Shown here: piece after piece, positions 11,439 through 21,942 of the stretch
Position numbering within the stretch: position 1 is the first letter of the stretch
How the letters are laid out: the number at the start of each line of letters is the position of its first letter
Origin: Pseudoalteromonas tunicata
Lineage (GTDB): Bacteria > Pseudomonadota > Gammaproteobacteria > Enterobacterales > Alteromonadaceae
DNA: 64,000 bases
Reading direction: 5' to 3'
NCBI RefSeq assembly: GCF_002310815.1
Contig: NZ_CP011032.1
Coordinates: forward strand, 3,450,001 to 3,514,000
Program-made: the position numbers and the translations under genes
Notes under the pieces: generated by a model
The model's input: only the letters and a program-made list of their open reading frames with translations
Told to the model about the DNA's origin: nothing
The model's database searches: none

Positions 11439-11957
11439 TTAAAAGTCGAGTTTTTCTATAATCAAGTTGGCTACTACTTTAGCACTTTGTTCATCAGTGC
11501 GAACAACTATATCTGAAACTTCTTCGTATAAAGGTACACGTTCTTCAGATAAGCGTTCAAGAACCTCTTTCGGATCTTCCTCAGTTTGCAATAGAGGACG
11601 TTTTTTGTCTCTTTGCGTACGAGCCACTTGTTTTTCGATTGGAGTTTCCAAATAAACTACAATACCACGTGCTGACAACTTATTACGGACATCTTTACTA
11701 AGCACTGAACCACCGCCAGTTGCTAATACGATACCCTGCATTTCAGTTAAATCAGAAATTACTGTCTCTTCACGACGTCGAAAGCCTTCTTCACCTTCGA
11801 TATCGAAAACCCAAGCAATATCAGCACCCGTGCGACGTTCGATCTCTTGATCAGAGTCGAAAAACTCAAGGTGAAGTTGATCTGCTAAATGACGACCAAT
11901 GGTGCTTTTACCTGCACCCATAGGGCCCACTAGAAATATATTACGTTTTTCAGCCAT
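11439..11957 (-). CDS. aroK: Shikimate kinase I
   Basis: Phosphorylates shikimate with ATP. 172 residues, the normal length. The P-loop GPMGAGKS lies at 11-18, with a [14 protein letters not shown] shikimate-binding segment, the FRRREE motif and GGG (LATGGGSVL) in the expected order. It is the first gene of aroK-aroB-damX-dam and is separated from the upstream pilus operon by the terminator at 12077-12100. Its promoter must lie in the short gap at 11958-12076. Confidence 0.95.
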   Translation of the reverse strand: MAEKRNIFLVGPMGAGKSTIGRHLADQLHLEFFDSDQEIERRTGADIAWVFDIEGEEGFRRREETVISDLTEMQGIVLATGGGSVLSKDVRNKLSARGIVVYLETPIEKQVARTQRDKKRPLLQTEEDPKEVLERLSEERVPLYEEVSDIVVRTDEQSAKVVANLIIEKLDF

Positions 11958-12076
11958 ATCTGTTTATTACAATCTAACTCTAAAATTTAAAATAAACCCC
12001 GCCTACTGAGCTGGCCCCAAAAATTAAGGGGCTGATTATCTCAGTATTCGAATAGGGATTTCAAGTGAAATGAAAT

Positions 12077-12100
12077 AAAAAGGCCCTTTAGGGCCTTTTT
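12077..12100 (-). terminator. Terminator after pilQ
   Basis: Perfect 10-bp stem AAAAAGGCCC / GGGCCTTTTT with a TTTA tetraloop, just 9 bp after the pilQ stop. It is followed on the minus strand by a T-rich stretch. Confidence 0.8.
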
Positions 12101-12108
12101 ATTTTGTT

Positions 12109-14154
12109 TTAGTCTTTCAAAATCTTCGGAGTTACAAAAATCAACAACTCTTTCTTCTCTGTTTTCTCGCTAGTACGCTTAAACAGTGCACCCAAATAAG
12201 GGATATCACCAAGCAATGGTACCTTCGAAGAACTATTAATGACTTGCTGCTGGTAAATACCACCCAACACAATTGTTTGGCCATTTTCAACTAATACCTG
12301 CGTTCTTATTTCTTGGGTATTAATAGCCACTGCATTACCTGTCGGAGTCTGTACAGTATCACCAGGAGTATCTTGCGTAATAACCAAGTCTAATATTACT
12401 TTGTTATCAGGAGTGATATGAGGCGTTACTTCAAGACTTAATACTGCCTTTTTGAATTCAACCGTTGTAGCACCACTAGAAGCCGCTTGTACATATGGGA
12501 TCTCAGTACCTTGTTCAATTCGTGCTTTCTTTTGATTTGCAGTTGTAATTCGCGGGCTTGCAATAATTTCGGCTTTATTTTCTTGCTCAAGAGCTGATAA
12601 CTCAAGATCTATTAAAGTACCATCGGCAAGCTTAGCAATATGCATACCTATGCTACCAGCCGGATTTGTTACCGCTAAATTAACATTAAGACGCTCAGCT
12701 AAGGTTGGAATAACTCCATTTGAAATTTTTTGAGCGCCTGCCAAAGTACCCGCAATACCATCAGTTAATTGTTGATCACTAAACCCCCAACGTATCCCTA
12801 AGTCTTCTTGCACACTATCACGGACTGTTACCATACGAGATTCAATTACAACCTGCTTAACAGCAACATCTAAGGTTTCAACCATGCGACGAACATTTTC
12901 AATACTTTTTGCAGTATCTTTGATTAATAAGGTATTGGTACGAGTATCGACTGAAACCGCACCTCGAGAAGACATAATTGAGTTACCTTGAGATATTAGT
13001 AATGTCGAAAAGTCTTCAGCTTTAGCGTAGTTTAACTGAATGTATTCACTATATAGAGGCTCAAGATTTTCAACTTGTTGTTTAGCCTTTAACTCTTTGG
13101 CTTCTCTTGCTGCTAATTCCTCTGTTGGTGCAACCATTAAGATCGAACCATCCATACGTTTGTCTAATCCCTTAACTCGAAGCACGATATCAAGTGCTTG
13201 GTCCCAAGGTACACCATCTAAACGTAAGGTTACATTCCCATTAACCGAATCACTTGTCACTAGATTAAAACCATTTAAGTCGGCAATAATTTGCAATACC
13301 GAACGAATGGAAATGTCTTGGAAGTTAAGTGACATTGGTTTGCCTTGGTAATTTTTACCATCACCTAGAAAGCTTTTCTTCGACGTATCTTTTTCAACCG
13401 TAAGGGTAAAGATATTATCAAGTTGCTGATAGTTATAATCAAACTCACTTGTTGTATCGATGACAATGCGACTATTTGCGCCATCTTTAAATGTTTCGAT
13501 AGTATTTACAACCGTACCATAATCCATTACATCTAATTGGTATAATAAATCATCAAGAATATCTGTATTGTGGAAAACAGCGACAACCTTGCCTGCTTTT
13601 TCAGATACATCAATTGCGGCCATGTTTTCTTGTAAGAAAATTAGAATACGCGCTTCGCCTTTTTCGCCACGACGAAAATCTACAGCTTGAATCTTATTTA
13701 TATACGTTTGAGAATCATCAATTGTATTTGTTTCAGCAACATCTTGAGTCGGATTATCTGAAACATGGAGATAAAACAAGTTTTTATCTGTGCGCGTTTG
13801 GTAAATTTTTAAATGATCTAAGTAAATAGTTACTTTAAAACCATCATTAACAAATTCGTTTGTTACCTTTTTTACACCCGCTTTGTTGATTAAAACTTCA
13901 GTTAGGTTTTCTTCATAATCAGCTTCATCGAAAAATAATTCGATACGAGCTGGTTCACTAAATACCTGAATCTTCGGCTCAATATAAACTTCTTCATCGA
14001 ATACAAATTCAATTTCAGTTTCGCCTTCTAACAGTGGATTGTATCGTACATCATATAATAGAGGCACGGCACTCGCTGAAGATGCCATCAGTATAAACAA
14101 CAAACTAATAATTGCTGATAGACGTTGATTCAACTTAGTTATTCCCTTGTGCAT
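12109..14154 (-). CDS. pilQ: Type IV pilus secretin
   Basis: Outer-membrane secretin through which the type IV pilus (or DNA) passes. About 681 residues: a signal peptide ending near SSASA, AMIN-type beta domains that bind peptidoglycan in the first third, an STN/N0 domain (LNFQDISIRSVLQIIADLNG), an N1 domain and the C-terminal secretin domain ending in ELLIFVTPKIL. An in-frame ATG at 14187 overlaps pilP. The ATG at 14152-14154 has AGGG seven bases upstream and starts directly before the signal sequence, so I prefer it. It is the last gene of pilMNOPQ. Confidence 0.94.
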   Translation of the reverse strand: MHKGITKLNQRLSAIISLLFILMASSASAVPLLYDVRYNPLLEGETEIEFVFDEEVYIEPKIQVFSEPARIELFFDEADYEENLTEVLINKAGVKKVTNEFVNDGFKVTIYLDHLKIYQTRTDKNLFYLHVSDNPTQDVAETNTIDDSQTYINKIQAVDFRRGEKGEARILIFLQENMAAIDVSEKAGKVVAVFHNTDILDDLLYQLDVMDYGTVVNTIETFKDGANSRIVIDTTSEFDYNYQQLDNIFTLTVEKDTSKKSFLGDGKNYQGKPMSLNFQDISIRSVLQIIADLNGFNLVTSDSVNGNVTLRLDGVPWDQALDIVLRVKGLDKRMDGSILMVAPTEELAAREAKELKAKQQVENLEPLYSEYIQLNYAKAEDFSTLLISQGNSIMSSRGAVSVDTRTNTLLIKDTAKSIENVRRMVETLDVAVKQVVIESRMVTVRDSVQEDLGIRWGFSDQQLTDGIAGTLAGAQKISNGVIPTLAERLNVNLAVTNPAGSIGMHIAKLADGTLIDLELSALEQENKAEIIASPRITTANQKKARIEQGTEIPYVQAASSGATTVEFKKAVLSLEVTPHITPDNKVILDLVITQDTPGDTVQTPTGNAVAINTQEIRTQVLVENGQTIVLGGIYQQQVINSSSKVPLLGDIPYLGALFKRTSEKTEKKELLIFVTPKILKD

Positions 14155-14170
14155 ATAATTAAGCCCTATA

Positions 14171-14704
14171 TTATTTTTTGGATGCATTACCCGCCTCCAC
14201 TATTTCTACTTTTGTCAGGCGTTCTTTCCAACATCCTGCACCATCAGGTATCATTTCTAATAGTTCAATGTAACTACCTTTAACTTGCAAAACTTTACCG
14301 TGATAAAGCCCCATGTAGTTACCGCGTGTCACTCGATAAAGCGTATCATCTGAAGCTGTGATTAACGCCCAAGTATCTAAGCCACTTCCTAATGTACCTT
14401 TCATCTTAATATTATCCAAAGGATAACCTTCTAGAGGCTCTTTTTTCCTCTTTGGATCGGGATGTAAACAATTTTGAACTTGTAATAAATTATCTTGAAT
14501 CACTTCAGGTTTTGGTGCCACAAATGGACTTCTAAGCTCTTGTGCATTGTAAGCAAAGTGCTCAAATTGAGTTATTTCAGGAATCGGTTCAACTTTTGCT
14601 TTAGTTCCAGCTCGAACTTGATTAATAAACTCTTGCTGTTCTGTAATATCATCAAAACAACCTGTAAGTAATAGAGGCAACACAACCAAGGCGACTTTTT
14701 TCAT
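14171..14704 (-). CDS. pilP: Type IV pilus assembly lipoprotein
   Basis: 177-residue lipoprotein with lipobox LLTGC (Cys16). It links the inner-membrane PilMNO platform to the PilQ secretin. The C-terminal half, ending in a small beta domain (MKGTLGSG...WALITASDDTLYRV), is the PilQ-interacting HR domain typical of the family. Its start shares a base with the pilO stop, and pilQ follows after 16 bp. Confidence 0.93.
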   Translation of the reverse strand: MKKVALVVLPLLLTGCFDDITEQQEFINQVRAGTKAKVEPIPEITQFEHFAYNAQELRSPFVAPKPEVIQDNLLQVQNCLHPDPKRKKEPLEGYPLDNIKMKGTLGSGLDTWALITASDDTLYRVTRGNYMGLYHGKVLQVKGSYIELLEMIPDGAGCWKERLTKVEIVEAGNASKK

Positions 14705-15303
14705 TATTGAGCCTCCTCATAACGGTATGTTTTTGCAACTACACTAAAATGTAAACGCTCATCACCTTTAGATTCGATACTAAAATCATGCAAACTTACA
14801 ATCCGAGGTAGCTGAGCTACTTTACTAACAAACTCACCAAACTCATGATAACTACCGACAACCTCTATTTTTATTGGTAGCTCAGTATAGAACTCTTTTT
14901 CTATCTCAGGTAACCAACCAATCTTATTAAAGGTTAAACCACTTGTAGTACCAACATAAGATAAATCATCGAGTAAACCAGGCGTTTCATTAGAGGTTGG
15001 TAATCGTTTAAGTAATTGAGAGAACTTATCTTCCATATCAATCATTTGTTGTTTGTAAGTTTCTAAATTACTTGCAACAGCATATTTAACTTTAAAGGTT
15101 GTCCGCAGCTCTTCTTCTTTTACCACCGCATTATCGTAAGCTTCAATTTCACCGGAAACAAAGAGATTATAAGTTAAAAGTGACACAGCTAACGCAACGC
15201 CTATTGCAGCAATAAATTTTACGGCTAGGGGCCAAGAACCAATATTTTCTAAATCTAACTCACTAAAGTCTATTTCATTGAGTGATTTTAAATCTATATT
15301 CAT
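14704..15303 (-). CDS. pilO: Type IV pilus inner-membrane protein PilO
   Basis: 199 residues: a short cytoplasmic N-terminus, one membrane helix (about 27-50, AVKFIAAIGVALAVSLLTYN), a coiled coil and a ferredoxin-like periplasmic domain. It forms heterodimers with PilN in the alignment complex. It overlaps pilN by 4 bp and abuts pilP, so translation is coupled through the operon. Confidence 0.93.
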   Translation of the reverse strand: MNIDLKSLNEIDFSELDLENIGSWPLAVKFIAAIGVALAVSLLTYNLFVSGEIEAYDNAVVKEEELRTTFKVKYAVASNLETYKQQMIDMEDKFSQLLKRLPTSNETPGLLDDLSYVGTTSGLTFNKIGWLPEIEKEFYTELPIKIEVVGSYHEFGEFVSKVAQLPRIVSLHDFSIESKGDERLHFSVVAKTYRYEEAQ

Positions 15304-15866
15304 TTGTTAGCCTCTCCTATCTCTTCAAACGGCTTAACACTGAACTGCATCTTAAAATCACTTAACAAACGAGACTGTTTTTCAACAGCGACAATGTCTT
15401 GCATGACCGGCTTTTCAAATAAATAGGAGCCTTCTAACTGACGCAGCATTGAAGATAATCGATTATTTGACTCGCTCTTGCCTACAATTTGAAGTGCACG
15501 ATCTTTACGCTCTAAACTTGTCAAATAAACACCTGACGGTACCATTTTGGCAAGTTCATCCATAATTTGGGTACCCAAATTACGACTGCTTTGTAATTCT
15601 TCGATAAGACGCATACGCTGCTGTAAGCTCTCTTTTTTCTTATCAAGCTCTTTTATTTCAGCTATTCGCCTATCTAGTACCACTATTTCGGCCGTTAAAA
15701 AGCCATTTCGTAAATTTTGCCCTTCCTTCATGGATGAGTAGACCATGCTGATAACAAACATTGACCCAAATGAAACTAAAGTGACCAAAAATAAAATAGA
15801 GAGATACTGTTTTTGGGCCTCTTTTCGCGATGCTTCGCGCCAAGGCAACAGATTTATATGTGGCAT
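15300..15866 (-). CDS. pilN: Type IV pilus inner-membrane protein PilN
   Basis: 188 residues. The conserved cytoplasmic N-terminal motif MPHINLLPWRE binds PilM. It is followed by a single membrane helix (about 22-45), a heptad-rich coiled coil and a small periplasmic fold. The start lies within the last codons of pilM (13-bp overlap) and the end overlaps pilO, as in other pil operons. Confidence 0.95.
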   Translation of the reverse strand: MPHINLLPWREASRKEAQKQYLSILFLVTLVSFGSMFVISMVYSSMKEGQNLRNGFLTAEIVVLDRRIAEIKELDKKKESLQQRMRLIEELQSSRNLGTQIMDELAKMVPSGVYLTSLERKDRALQIVGKSESNNRLSSMLRQLEGSYLFEKPVMQDIVAVEKQSRLLSDFKMQFSVKPFEEIGEANK

Positions 15867-16933
15867 GATGAAAAACTCCTCAAGGCTAATCCTGTTGCAA
15901 CTGCCAATTGCGCCTTATTCTTGTCCAATTGTTCTCGGTCAATTGTTGGAGCAAGTTCCATACCATTAAAGGGGTCGATAATAATAGAGTGAATTCCTAA
16001 TTCATCAACAAGTAACTTATCAAGACCTCGAATTAAAGAGGTCCCTCCAGACAAGACAATATAATCTATCTGGTCTTTACCACTTGTTGTCAAAAACATC
16101 TGCACAGCTCGACGTACTTGCTGTAAGAATGCGGTTTGAAATGGAGCTAATACTTCAAAAGTGTAGTTTGGCGGTAAATCACCATTGATTTTAGCAAGCT
16201 CCGCTTCATCAAAACTCTTGTTATAATATGAAACGATAGTATTGGTATATTGTTCACCACCAAACACTTGATCTCTGGTATAAATCGTTTGGCCATTATG
16301 AACCACACTAACCAAAGTCAATGACGCACCTACATCGATAAATGCCACAATTTTGTTAACGGCATCATCAGGTAATGATGCGTAACATAAATCTATAGTT
16401 CTGCTGAGAGCATAAGCTTCAACATCAACCACTTTTGGCTCAAAACCTGCTGCATCAATAGCACCTACACGCGCTTCAATGCTTTCTGTACGTGCAGCTG
16501 ATAATAAAACATTTACTTTTGACGGGTCAGTTTCATTAATGTGAAGCTTTTCAAAATCAAGGCTTACCTCATCTAACGGATAAGGTATGAGGCTATCAGC
16601 TTCAATTTCAATTTGAGATTCCAATTCGCTATCAGTCAGAGCCACATCCATAAAAATGACTTTGGTAATAACTGTTTGACCAGAAACAGCAACAGCCGCC
16701 TGTTGCACGGCTTTAGGCATTTTTTTTCGAATTTTACTGATAACTCGAGAGACAGCTTCAATATCTTGAATAGAGCGCTCAACCATTGCCCCTTTGGGCA
16801 TTGGTTCAATAGCAATCGCTTCTAAACGATAATGTGCATCTTTTTGGCTTAATAAGACAGCTTTGACTGAGTGTGAACCAATATCGATTCCAACCATCCA
16901 TACAGCAGGCTTTTTTATTAGTTTCGTTAACAT
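15854..16933 (-). CDS. pilM: Type IV pilus actin-like ATPase PilM
   Basis: Cytoplasmic actin-fold ATPase of the pilus alignment complex, 359 residues. Phosphate-binding loops are visible at VGIDIGSHSVKAV near the start and IAFIDVGASLTLVS-like in the middle, with IDYIVLSGGTSLIRGLD toward the C-terminus. It is the first gene of pilMNOPQ and divergent from mrcA, with both promoters in the 135-bp gap at 16934-17068. This gene order is standard in gammaproteobacteria. Confidence 0.95.
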   Translation of the reverse strand: MLTKLIKKPAVWMVGIDIGSHSVKAVLLSQKDAHYRLEAIAIEPMPKGAMVERSIQDIEAVSRVISKIRKKMPKAVQQAAVAVSGQTVITKVIFMDVALTDSELESQIEIEADSLIPYPLDEVSLDFEKLHINETDPSKVNVLLSAARTESIEARVGAIDAAGFEPKVVDVEAYALSRTIDLCYASLPDDAVNKIVAFIDVGASLTLVSVVHNGQTIYTRDQVFGGEQYTNTIVSYYNKSFDEAELAKINGDLPPNYTFEVLAPFQTAFLQQVRRAVQMFLTTSGKDQIDYIVLSGGTSLIRGLDKLLVDELGIHSIIIDPFNGMELAPTIDREQLDKNKAQLAVATGLALRSFSSCHI

Positions 16934-17068
16934 AACTCTAACGCTATCCTTTTTTTTTATAATTATAATAACTTTATAAAATCTAGCGAAAAATTTTTAA
17001 TTCATTTTTTAATCAGGATATACTACCAGTGTTAAAACCTAAATGGGAGTCTGTTTAAGGATATTTAA

Positions 17069-19531
17069 GTGACTTTATTTAAAAACATTTTACGTTTTCT
17101 TATCATTTGTAGCACTTTAGGTGTTTTGAGCATAATAGCTTTGTACTATTATGTTAAATCTGATATCCCTAGTGTACAAGTATTAAAAGACGTCCAGCTC
17201 CAATCTCCACTACTAGTATTTACAAAAGATGGCAAACTAATCAATCAGTTTGGTGAAAAAAGACGCATACCATTAAGCATAGAACAAATACCACAGAATC
17301 TAATAAATGCTCTTATTGCAACTGAGGATAGCCGCTTTTATGACCATCCAGGCGTAGACCCGATTGGTATTATTCGCTCAGCGCTGGTCGTTATTACTAC
17401 AGGACAAAAAAAGCAAGGTGCAAGCACTCTGACAATGCAAGTTGCTAGGGGATTTTTTCTAACCCGAGAAAAAGCCTATATCCGTAAAATAAAAGAAATT
17501 TTTATTGCACTTCATATTGAACAACTACTGAGCAAAGATGAAATTTTAGAGCTTTATTTGAACAAAATGGAGTTTGGCAATCGCGCATTTGGAGTAGGCG
17601 CGGCAGCACAAGTTTATTTTGGCAAAAACATTAGTGAACTAACACTTTCGCAACATGCAATGCTTGCAGGATTACTCCAAGCACCATCGGCACTAAATCC
17701 ATTTAGACATCCTCAAAGAGCTAAAAAACGCCGTAATATTGTATTGGCGAGAATGCTTGACGAAAAATATATTACTGAAGCGGTTTATCAAGAAGCTATC
17801 AAAGAACCAATCACAGCGAAATTCCATGGTGCTGAAATTGAAGTATCTGCTCCCTATATTTCTGAAATGGTTCGTGCCGAAATGGTCAAGCAATTTGGTG
17901 AAGAGGACGCTTATAACAAAGGATTTCGGGTTTACACCACGATTGAAGCTAATACACAGTTAATGGCCGAAAAGGCTGTTGTTGATAATTTAGAGCAATA
18001 CGACACTCGCCATGGTTACCGTGGCCCACACCTTCATCTGTGGGATTTTGAAACGCAAGCGGCTTGGGCACCTCGTGACATCCTCGATTATTTGGCTCAG
18101 ATTAAAGAGTTTAATGATTTAAAGGCTGCTGTAGTCACAGATATTCAAGACCAATCAATCACAGCTCTCGTTAAAGATGGTCGTTTTGTCACCGTTCAAT
18201 GGGATGGTTTAAAATGGGCCCGTTCATACTTGCGCAATAGTAAACAAGGTCCCGCTCCTTCAAGTGCTAGTCAAATACTCAATCCTGGCGCTGCAATTTG
18301 GTTAAAAGAAGCGCAGGATGGGCAATGGAGTTTAAGTCAAATTCCGCAAGTATCTGGCGCGCTAGTCTCTTTAAACCCACAAGATGGCGCAATAAAAGCC
18401 ATTGTTGGTGGCTACAGCTTTGAACAAAGTCAGTACAACAGAGCGGTACAAGCCAAAAGGCAGGTCGGCTCAAACATAAAACCTTTTATTTATTCTGCCG
18501 CATTAGAAAATGGATTCACCCTTGCTAGCATAGTAAATGATGCTCCAATTAATAAATGGGACGAAACAAATGGCACGGCTTGGCGGCCAAAGAATGATCC
18601 TGAGGTTTATGTTGGCCCAATCCGTGTTAGACGCGCACTTGGAGAATCTAAAAACGTTATTTCAGTCCGATTGTTAAGGGCTGTGGGACTAAGCAAAACC
18701 GCTGATTACCTGTTAAATTTTGGTTTTAATCCAGCTGATATCCAACGTAATGAATCACTAGCGCTTGGTAGTATTTCACTCACCCCTCTTGAACTTGCAA
18801 CTGGAATGGCAACTTTTGCCAACGGCGGTCATTTAATCGAGCCATATTTTATTAGTCGTATTGATGATGCAAATAACAAAACCATCAGACAAGCACAACC
18901 TTTAGTAGCCTGCGCTGAGTGTTCAAACGATGAAATTAAGGATAGTTTTCATTACGCCCCGCGCGTGATCAGCGTCCAAAACTCATTTTTAATTGCAGAT
19001 GCCTTAAAAAGTGGTATCTGGGGTGGCGGTAGCTGGAAACATAAAACCTCTTGGCGAGGTACGGGCTGGCGCGCTCAAAAATTAAATCGCCATGATTTAT
19101 CAGGTAAAACTGGTACCACTAATGATGCTGTGGATACTTGGTTTACTGGTTTTAATCGCGACCTGCTTACCACAACCTGGGTCGGTTTTGACAGCCCTGG
19201 AATTAGCCTTGGTCGAACAAGTTACAACAGTAACTTAGATAAAAATCAAACCTTTCTTGGTGAATCGGGAGCGAAAACGGCTTTGCCAGCTTGGATAGGG
19301 TTTATGGAATTTGCGTTACAAGACATGCCAATTTCAAATGTTTACCAACCCGATGGGTTAATCTCGGTGCGTATTGATTATGCATCAGGATTATTAAGCG
19401 ATAAAACAGACCATACAAGTGGATTTGAGTTTTTTACCAAAGAAACGGTGCCAACTCAATATGCACAACCAAAAGCAGAAGCTATTTTCGAAGTGAGCTC
19501 ACCAGAGCCGGAAGATGATGAGTTGTTTTAA
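17069..19531 (+). CDS. mrcA: Penicillin-binding protein 1A
   Basis: Bifunctional peptidoglycan glycosyltransferase/transpeptidase anchored by an N-terminal membrane helix (about 8-29). The GT51 domain has the catalytic Glu86 in TEDSRFYDHPG and GASTLTMQVAR (117-127). The transpeptidase domain has SNIK (nucleophile Ser468, Lys471), SKN (527-529) and KTG (680-682), so both activities look intact. 820 residues. The start is GTG preceded by AAGGA. It is divergent from pilM, as in other gammaproteobacteria. Confidence 0.95.
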   Translation: MTLFKNILRFLIICSTLGVLSIIALYYYVKSDIPSVQVLKDVQLQSPLLVFTKDGKLINQFGEKRRIPLSIEQIPQNLINALIATEDSRFYDHPGVDPIGIIRSALVVITTGQKKQGASTLTMQVARGFFLTREKAYIRKIKEIFIALHIEQLLSKDEILELYLNKMEFGNRAFGVGAAAQVYFGKNISELTLSQHAMLAGLLQAPSALNPFRHPQRAKKRRNIVLARMLDEKYITEAVYQEAIKEPITAKFHGAEIEVSAPYISEMVRAEMVKQFGEEDAYNKGFRVYTTIEANTQLMAEKAVVDNLEQYDTRHGYRGPHLHLWDFETQAAWAPRDILDYLAQIKEFNDLKAAVVTDIQDQSITALVKDGRFVTVQWDGLKWARSYLRNSKQGPAPSSASQILNPGAAIWLKEAQDGQWSLSQIPQVSGALVSLNPQDGAIKAIVGGYSFEQSQYNRAVQAKRQVGSNIKPFIYSAALENGFTLASIVNDAPINKWDETNGTAWRPKNDPEVYVGPIRVRRALGESKNVISVRLLRAVGLSKTADYLLNFGFNPADIQRNESLALGSISLTPLELATGMATFANGGHLIEPYFISRIDDANNKTIRQAQPLVACAECSNDEIKDSFHYAPRVISVQNSFLIADALKSGIWGGGSWKHKTSWRGTGWRAQKLNRHDLSGKTGTTNDAVDTWFTGFNRDLLTTTWVGFDSPGISLGRTSYNSNLDKNQTFLGESGAKTALPAWIGFMEFALQDMPISNVYQPDGLISVRIDYASGLLSDKTDHTSGFEFFTKETVPTQYAQPKAEAIFEVSSPEPEDDELF

Positions 19532-19550
19532 CAACTCAAAATTAATTACA

Positions 19551-19574
19551 AAAAAGGCGCAATAGCGCCTTTTT
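19551..19574. terminator. Bidirectional terminator between mrcA and metL
   Basis: AAAAAGGCGC / GCGCCTTTTT stem with an AATA loop between the convergent stops. A- and T-runs on both sides make it usable in either direction. Confidence 0.8.
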
Positions 19575-19590
19575 ATTATTTTAGTGTAGG

Positions 19591-21936
19591 TTATTTAGCT
19601 AACGAAACACATAACCAATATAAATCAGAATGCACACCCGCAGCCGTCACCTCTTTGCCGGCTCCCGGACCTTGGATCACCAAAGGATTATCTTGGTACC
19701 AACGGCTGTTAATGACAAAGATGTTATCACCTGGCTTTAAGGTTGCTAAAGAATCTTGTTTCGCAACACCTTGCAAGCCAACTTGAGCTGTCACTTTATC
19801 ATCCGATAAAACCAATTCAGCAACATAACGCAATACTTTATCTTCTAACGCAGCCTTTGCAGCAAGCTCGCTGACATAAGTATCAAGTAATGCAAGATTA
19901 TCAACAAAAAATTCCCAATCACCGTTACTTAAAGCTTCGGGCATTAAAGGCGAAAGCACAATGTCATCAAGCTCTAAGTTTAAACCCAACTCTCTGGCTA
20001 AAATAAGTAACTTACGCTGTACATCTCGGCCAGAAAGATCTTCTCTCGGGTCGGGCTCACTATAACCCATCGCTTTGGCTTGCATAACTAATTCAGAAAA
20101 AGGCACTTCAGCGGTATATTGGCTGCAAAGCCAAGATAACGTACCAGAAAAAACACCGCTAAGCCTTTGCACTTTATCACCAGAGTTTTGTAAATCATTT
20201 AATGCAAAGTTAATCGGTAACCCAGCTCCAACCGACGTATTATAACGCCACTGCAAGTTACGCTGCTTTAAGCTTTGTTGTAATTGCTCATACCAAGCAA
20301 GTGGAGCTGTTCCAGCGTATTTATTGGCACAAATAAGGTGGCAGTTATGAGCAACAAACTGAGGATACAATTGACTAAACTGCTCACTTGCTGTGATATC
20401 AATCACTAACTTATGCTCATAATCTAGCTCAGCTAAATGACTTAATAATTCAGCTTCATGGTATGACACCGCATGAGTCTGCCAAGCAGCTTGCCAATTT
20501 TGCACATCAATCCCAGTAGGATTAAATAACATTTGCTCGCTGCGTATTAAGCCAACCAGCTTCACGGGCAATAATTGATTTAAACGACTTAACTGCTCTT
20601 TTAACTGCTCTAAGAATACGGTACCTACATTGCCCAAGCCCGCCACAACCACAGCCAACTCTTGTGAAACACTGACTAACTTATCATGCAAAATTGTTAA
20701 TCTGTCAGTATCTAACTGCTGCTCACAAAGCAGAATACAATAATCTTCATGACTATAAATAAAACGTAAATTAACGTTATTTTCTGCCAAAATTACTTTT
20801 GCCGATTGCGCTAATTGATGGCCATCTCCATGCTGACACACCAAGGCAATACCCGACACATTTGACTCAACTAGATTACAACGCCCAGCCAACAGAGTTA
20901 AAACTTGATGACCTAAAGCAGCTGGCACAAGTAAATATACCTCATCTTTTTCCACAAAATGATGAAGTGCGTGCTGTACTATCCGACTTAGCTCACCCAC
21001 TTCACCTTCATGTAAATCTGCAACTTTTAATAAATCGTAATGATCTAGATTGGTGATAAAACGTTTTTGTTTCGCAAATCCTTCTTTTACGATTTCAGTC
21101 GCCGCACTGCTACTATCAAAACTACTGCGCACAACAAGTTTAATATCAGTGTCTTTAAGCGGGGTTAGTGTTTTGGCATGTAAAACTGGATTTCCCAAAC
21201 GAGCAAGCAAATTTGCTTGACCACGGCAAATTTTACCATAACGAATCGCTTGTTTTACTTTGCGAGGATCAGTACTAAATACACCTTGGGTATCAGTCCA
21301 AATTGAAACACTCTCAGCACAGATATAACGCGCAAATAAAGTCGCACTATAGTCACTCCCATTACGACCGAGTGTAATGGTTTGCCCTTGTTCATCACTT
21401 GCGATAAAACCTGTAACAACATTATATTTTGTTGCACTAAATTGCCCACAGGCAATTACGTTTTTCTCATGTTGCAATACACCTTGCGCTAAGGTCAGCA
21501 GCTCTCTGGCATCAAAGCTTTGTGCTGCAACATTTAGCTGCTGTAAATATAAACCTAATAACCGTGCAGACCACAGCTCACCATGCGCTAAAAGATGAGC
21601 CTCTTGTAAATGTTGCGAGGCAATTTTTTCGCCTATCGAAATAAGCTCGGCATCCAACAGCTCAAGCGCTGAATCTTTATAAGAATCAGTTAATAAATCA
21701 GCAATTAATTCAAACTGATTTGCCGAAAGTAATGCTAAAACATCCGATATAGCCTGCTGATCGGCTTGGCGATAACTCTGCCAAAGCTTAACTAAGGTAT
21801 CAGTCGTTTTACCTGCGGCTGAAACTACAACAACATCACCAAGTGCCGCTTGCTGTAAAATAATATTAGTCACTGCATGATAGCGCTTGGCACTACTTAA
21901 GCTTGAACCACCAAATTTGTGTACTGAACGAGTCAT
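19591..21936 (-). CDS. metL: Bifunctional aspartokinase/homoserine dehydrogenase II
   Basis: Catalyses the first and third steps from aspartate toward methionine and threonine. 781 residues: an aspartokinase domain beginning VHKFGGSSLSSAKRY with LGRNGSDYSATL, a short regulatory linker, then homoserine dehydrogenase from about residue 430 (VVVAGLGNVGTVFLEQL, NADP-binding; later GYSEPDPREDLSGRDVQRK). It lies 6 bp after metB, as in the enterobacterial metBL operon, which favours MetL over ThrA. Expected to be repressed by MetJ together with metB. Confidence 0.93.
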   Translation of the reverse strand: MTRSVHKFGGSSLSSAKRYHAVTNIILQQAALGDVVVVSAAGKTTDTLVKLWQSYRQADQQAISDVLALLSANQFELIADLLTDSYKDSALELLDAELISIGEKIASQHLQEAHLLAHGELWSARLLGLYLQQLNVAAQSFDARELLTLAQGVLQHEKNVIACGQFSATKYNVVTGFIASDEQGQTITLGRNGSDYSATLFARYICAESVSIWTDTQGVFSTDPRKVKQAIRYGKICRGQANLLARLGNPVLHAKTLTPLKDTDIKLVVRSSFDSSSAATEIVKEGFAKQKRFITNLDHYDLLKVADLHEGEVGELSRIVQHALHHFVEKDEVYLLVPAALGHQVLTLLAGRCNLVESNVSGIALVCQHGDGHQLAQSAKVILAENNVNLRFIYSHEDYCILLCEQQLDTDRLTILHDKLVSVSQELAVVVAGLGNVGTVFLEQLKEQLSRLNQLLPVKLVGLIRSEQMLFNPTGIDVQNWQAAWQTHAVSYHEAELLSHLAELDYEHKLVIDITASEQFSQLYPQFVAHNCHLICANKYAGTAPLAWYEQLQQSLKQRNLQWRYNTSVGAGLPINFALNDLQNSGDKVQRLSGVFSGTLSWLCSQYTAEVPFSELVMQAKAMGYSEPDPREDLSGRDVQRKLLILARELGLNLELDDIVLSPLMPEALSNGDWEFFVDNLALLDTYVSELAAKAALEDKVLRYVAELVLSDDKVTAQVGLQGVAKQDSLATLKPGDNIFVINSRWYQDNPLVIQGPGAGKEVTAAGVHSDLYWLCVSLAK

Positions 21937-21942
21937 CTTAAA

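Noticed and set aside
20799..21056. Plus-strand 85-codon frame inside metL
   Set aside because: It is fully antisense to a conserved enzyme and lacks a start signal; a normal shadow frame.
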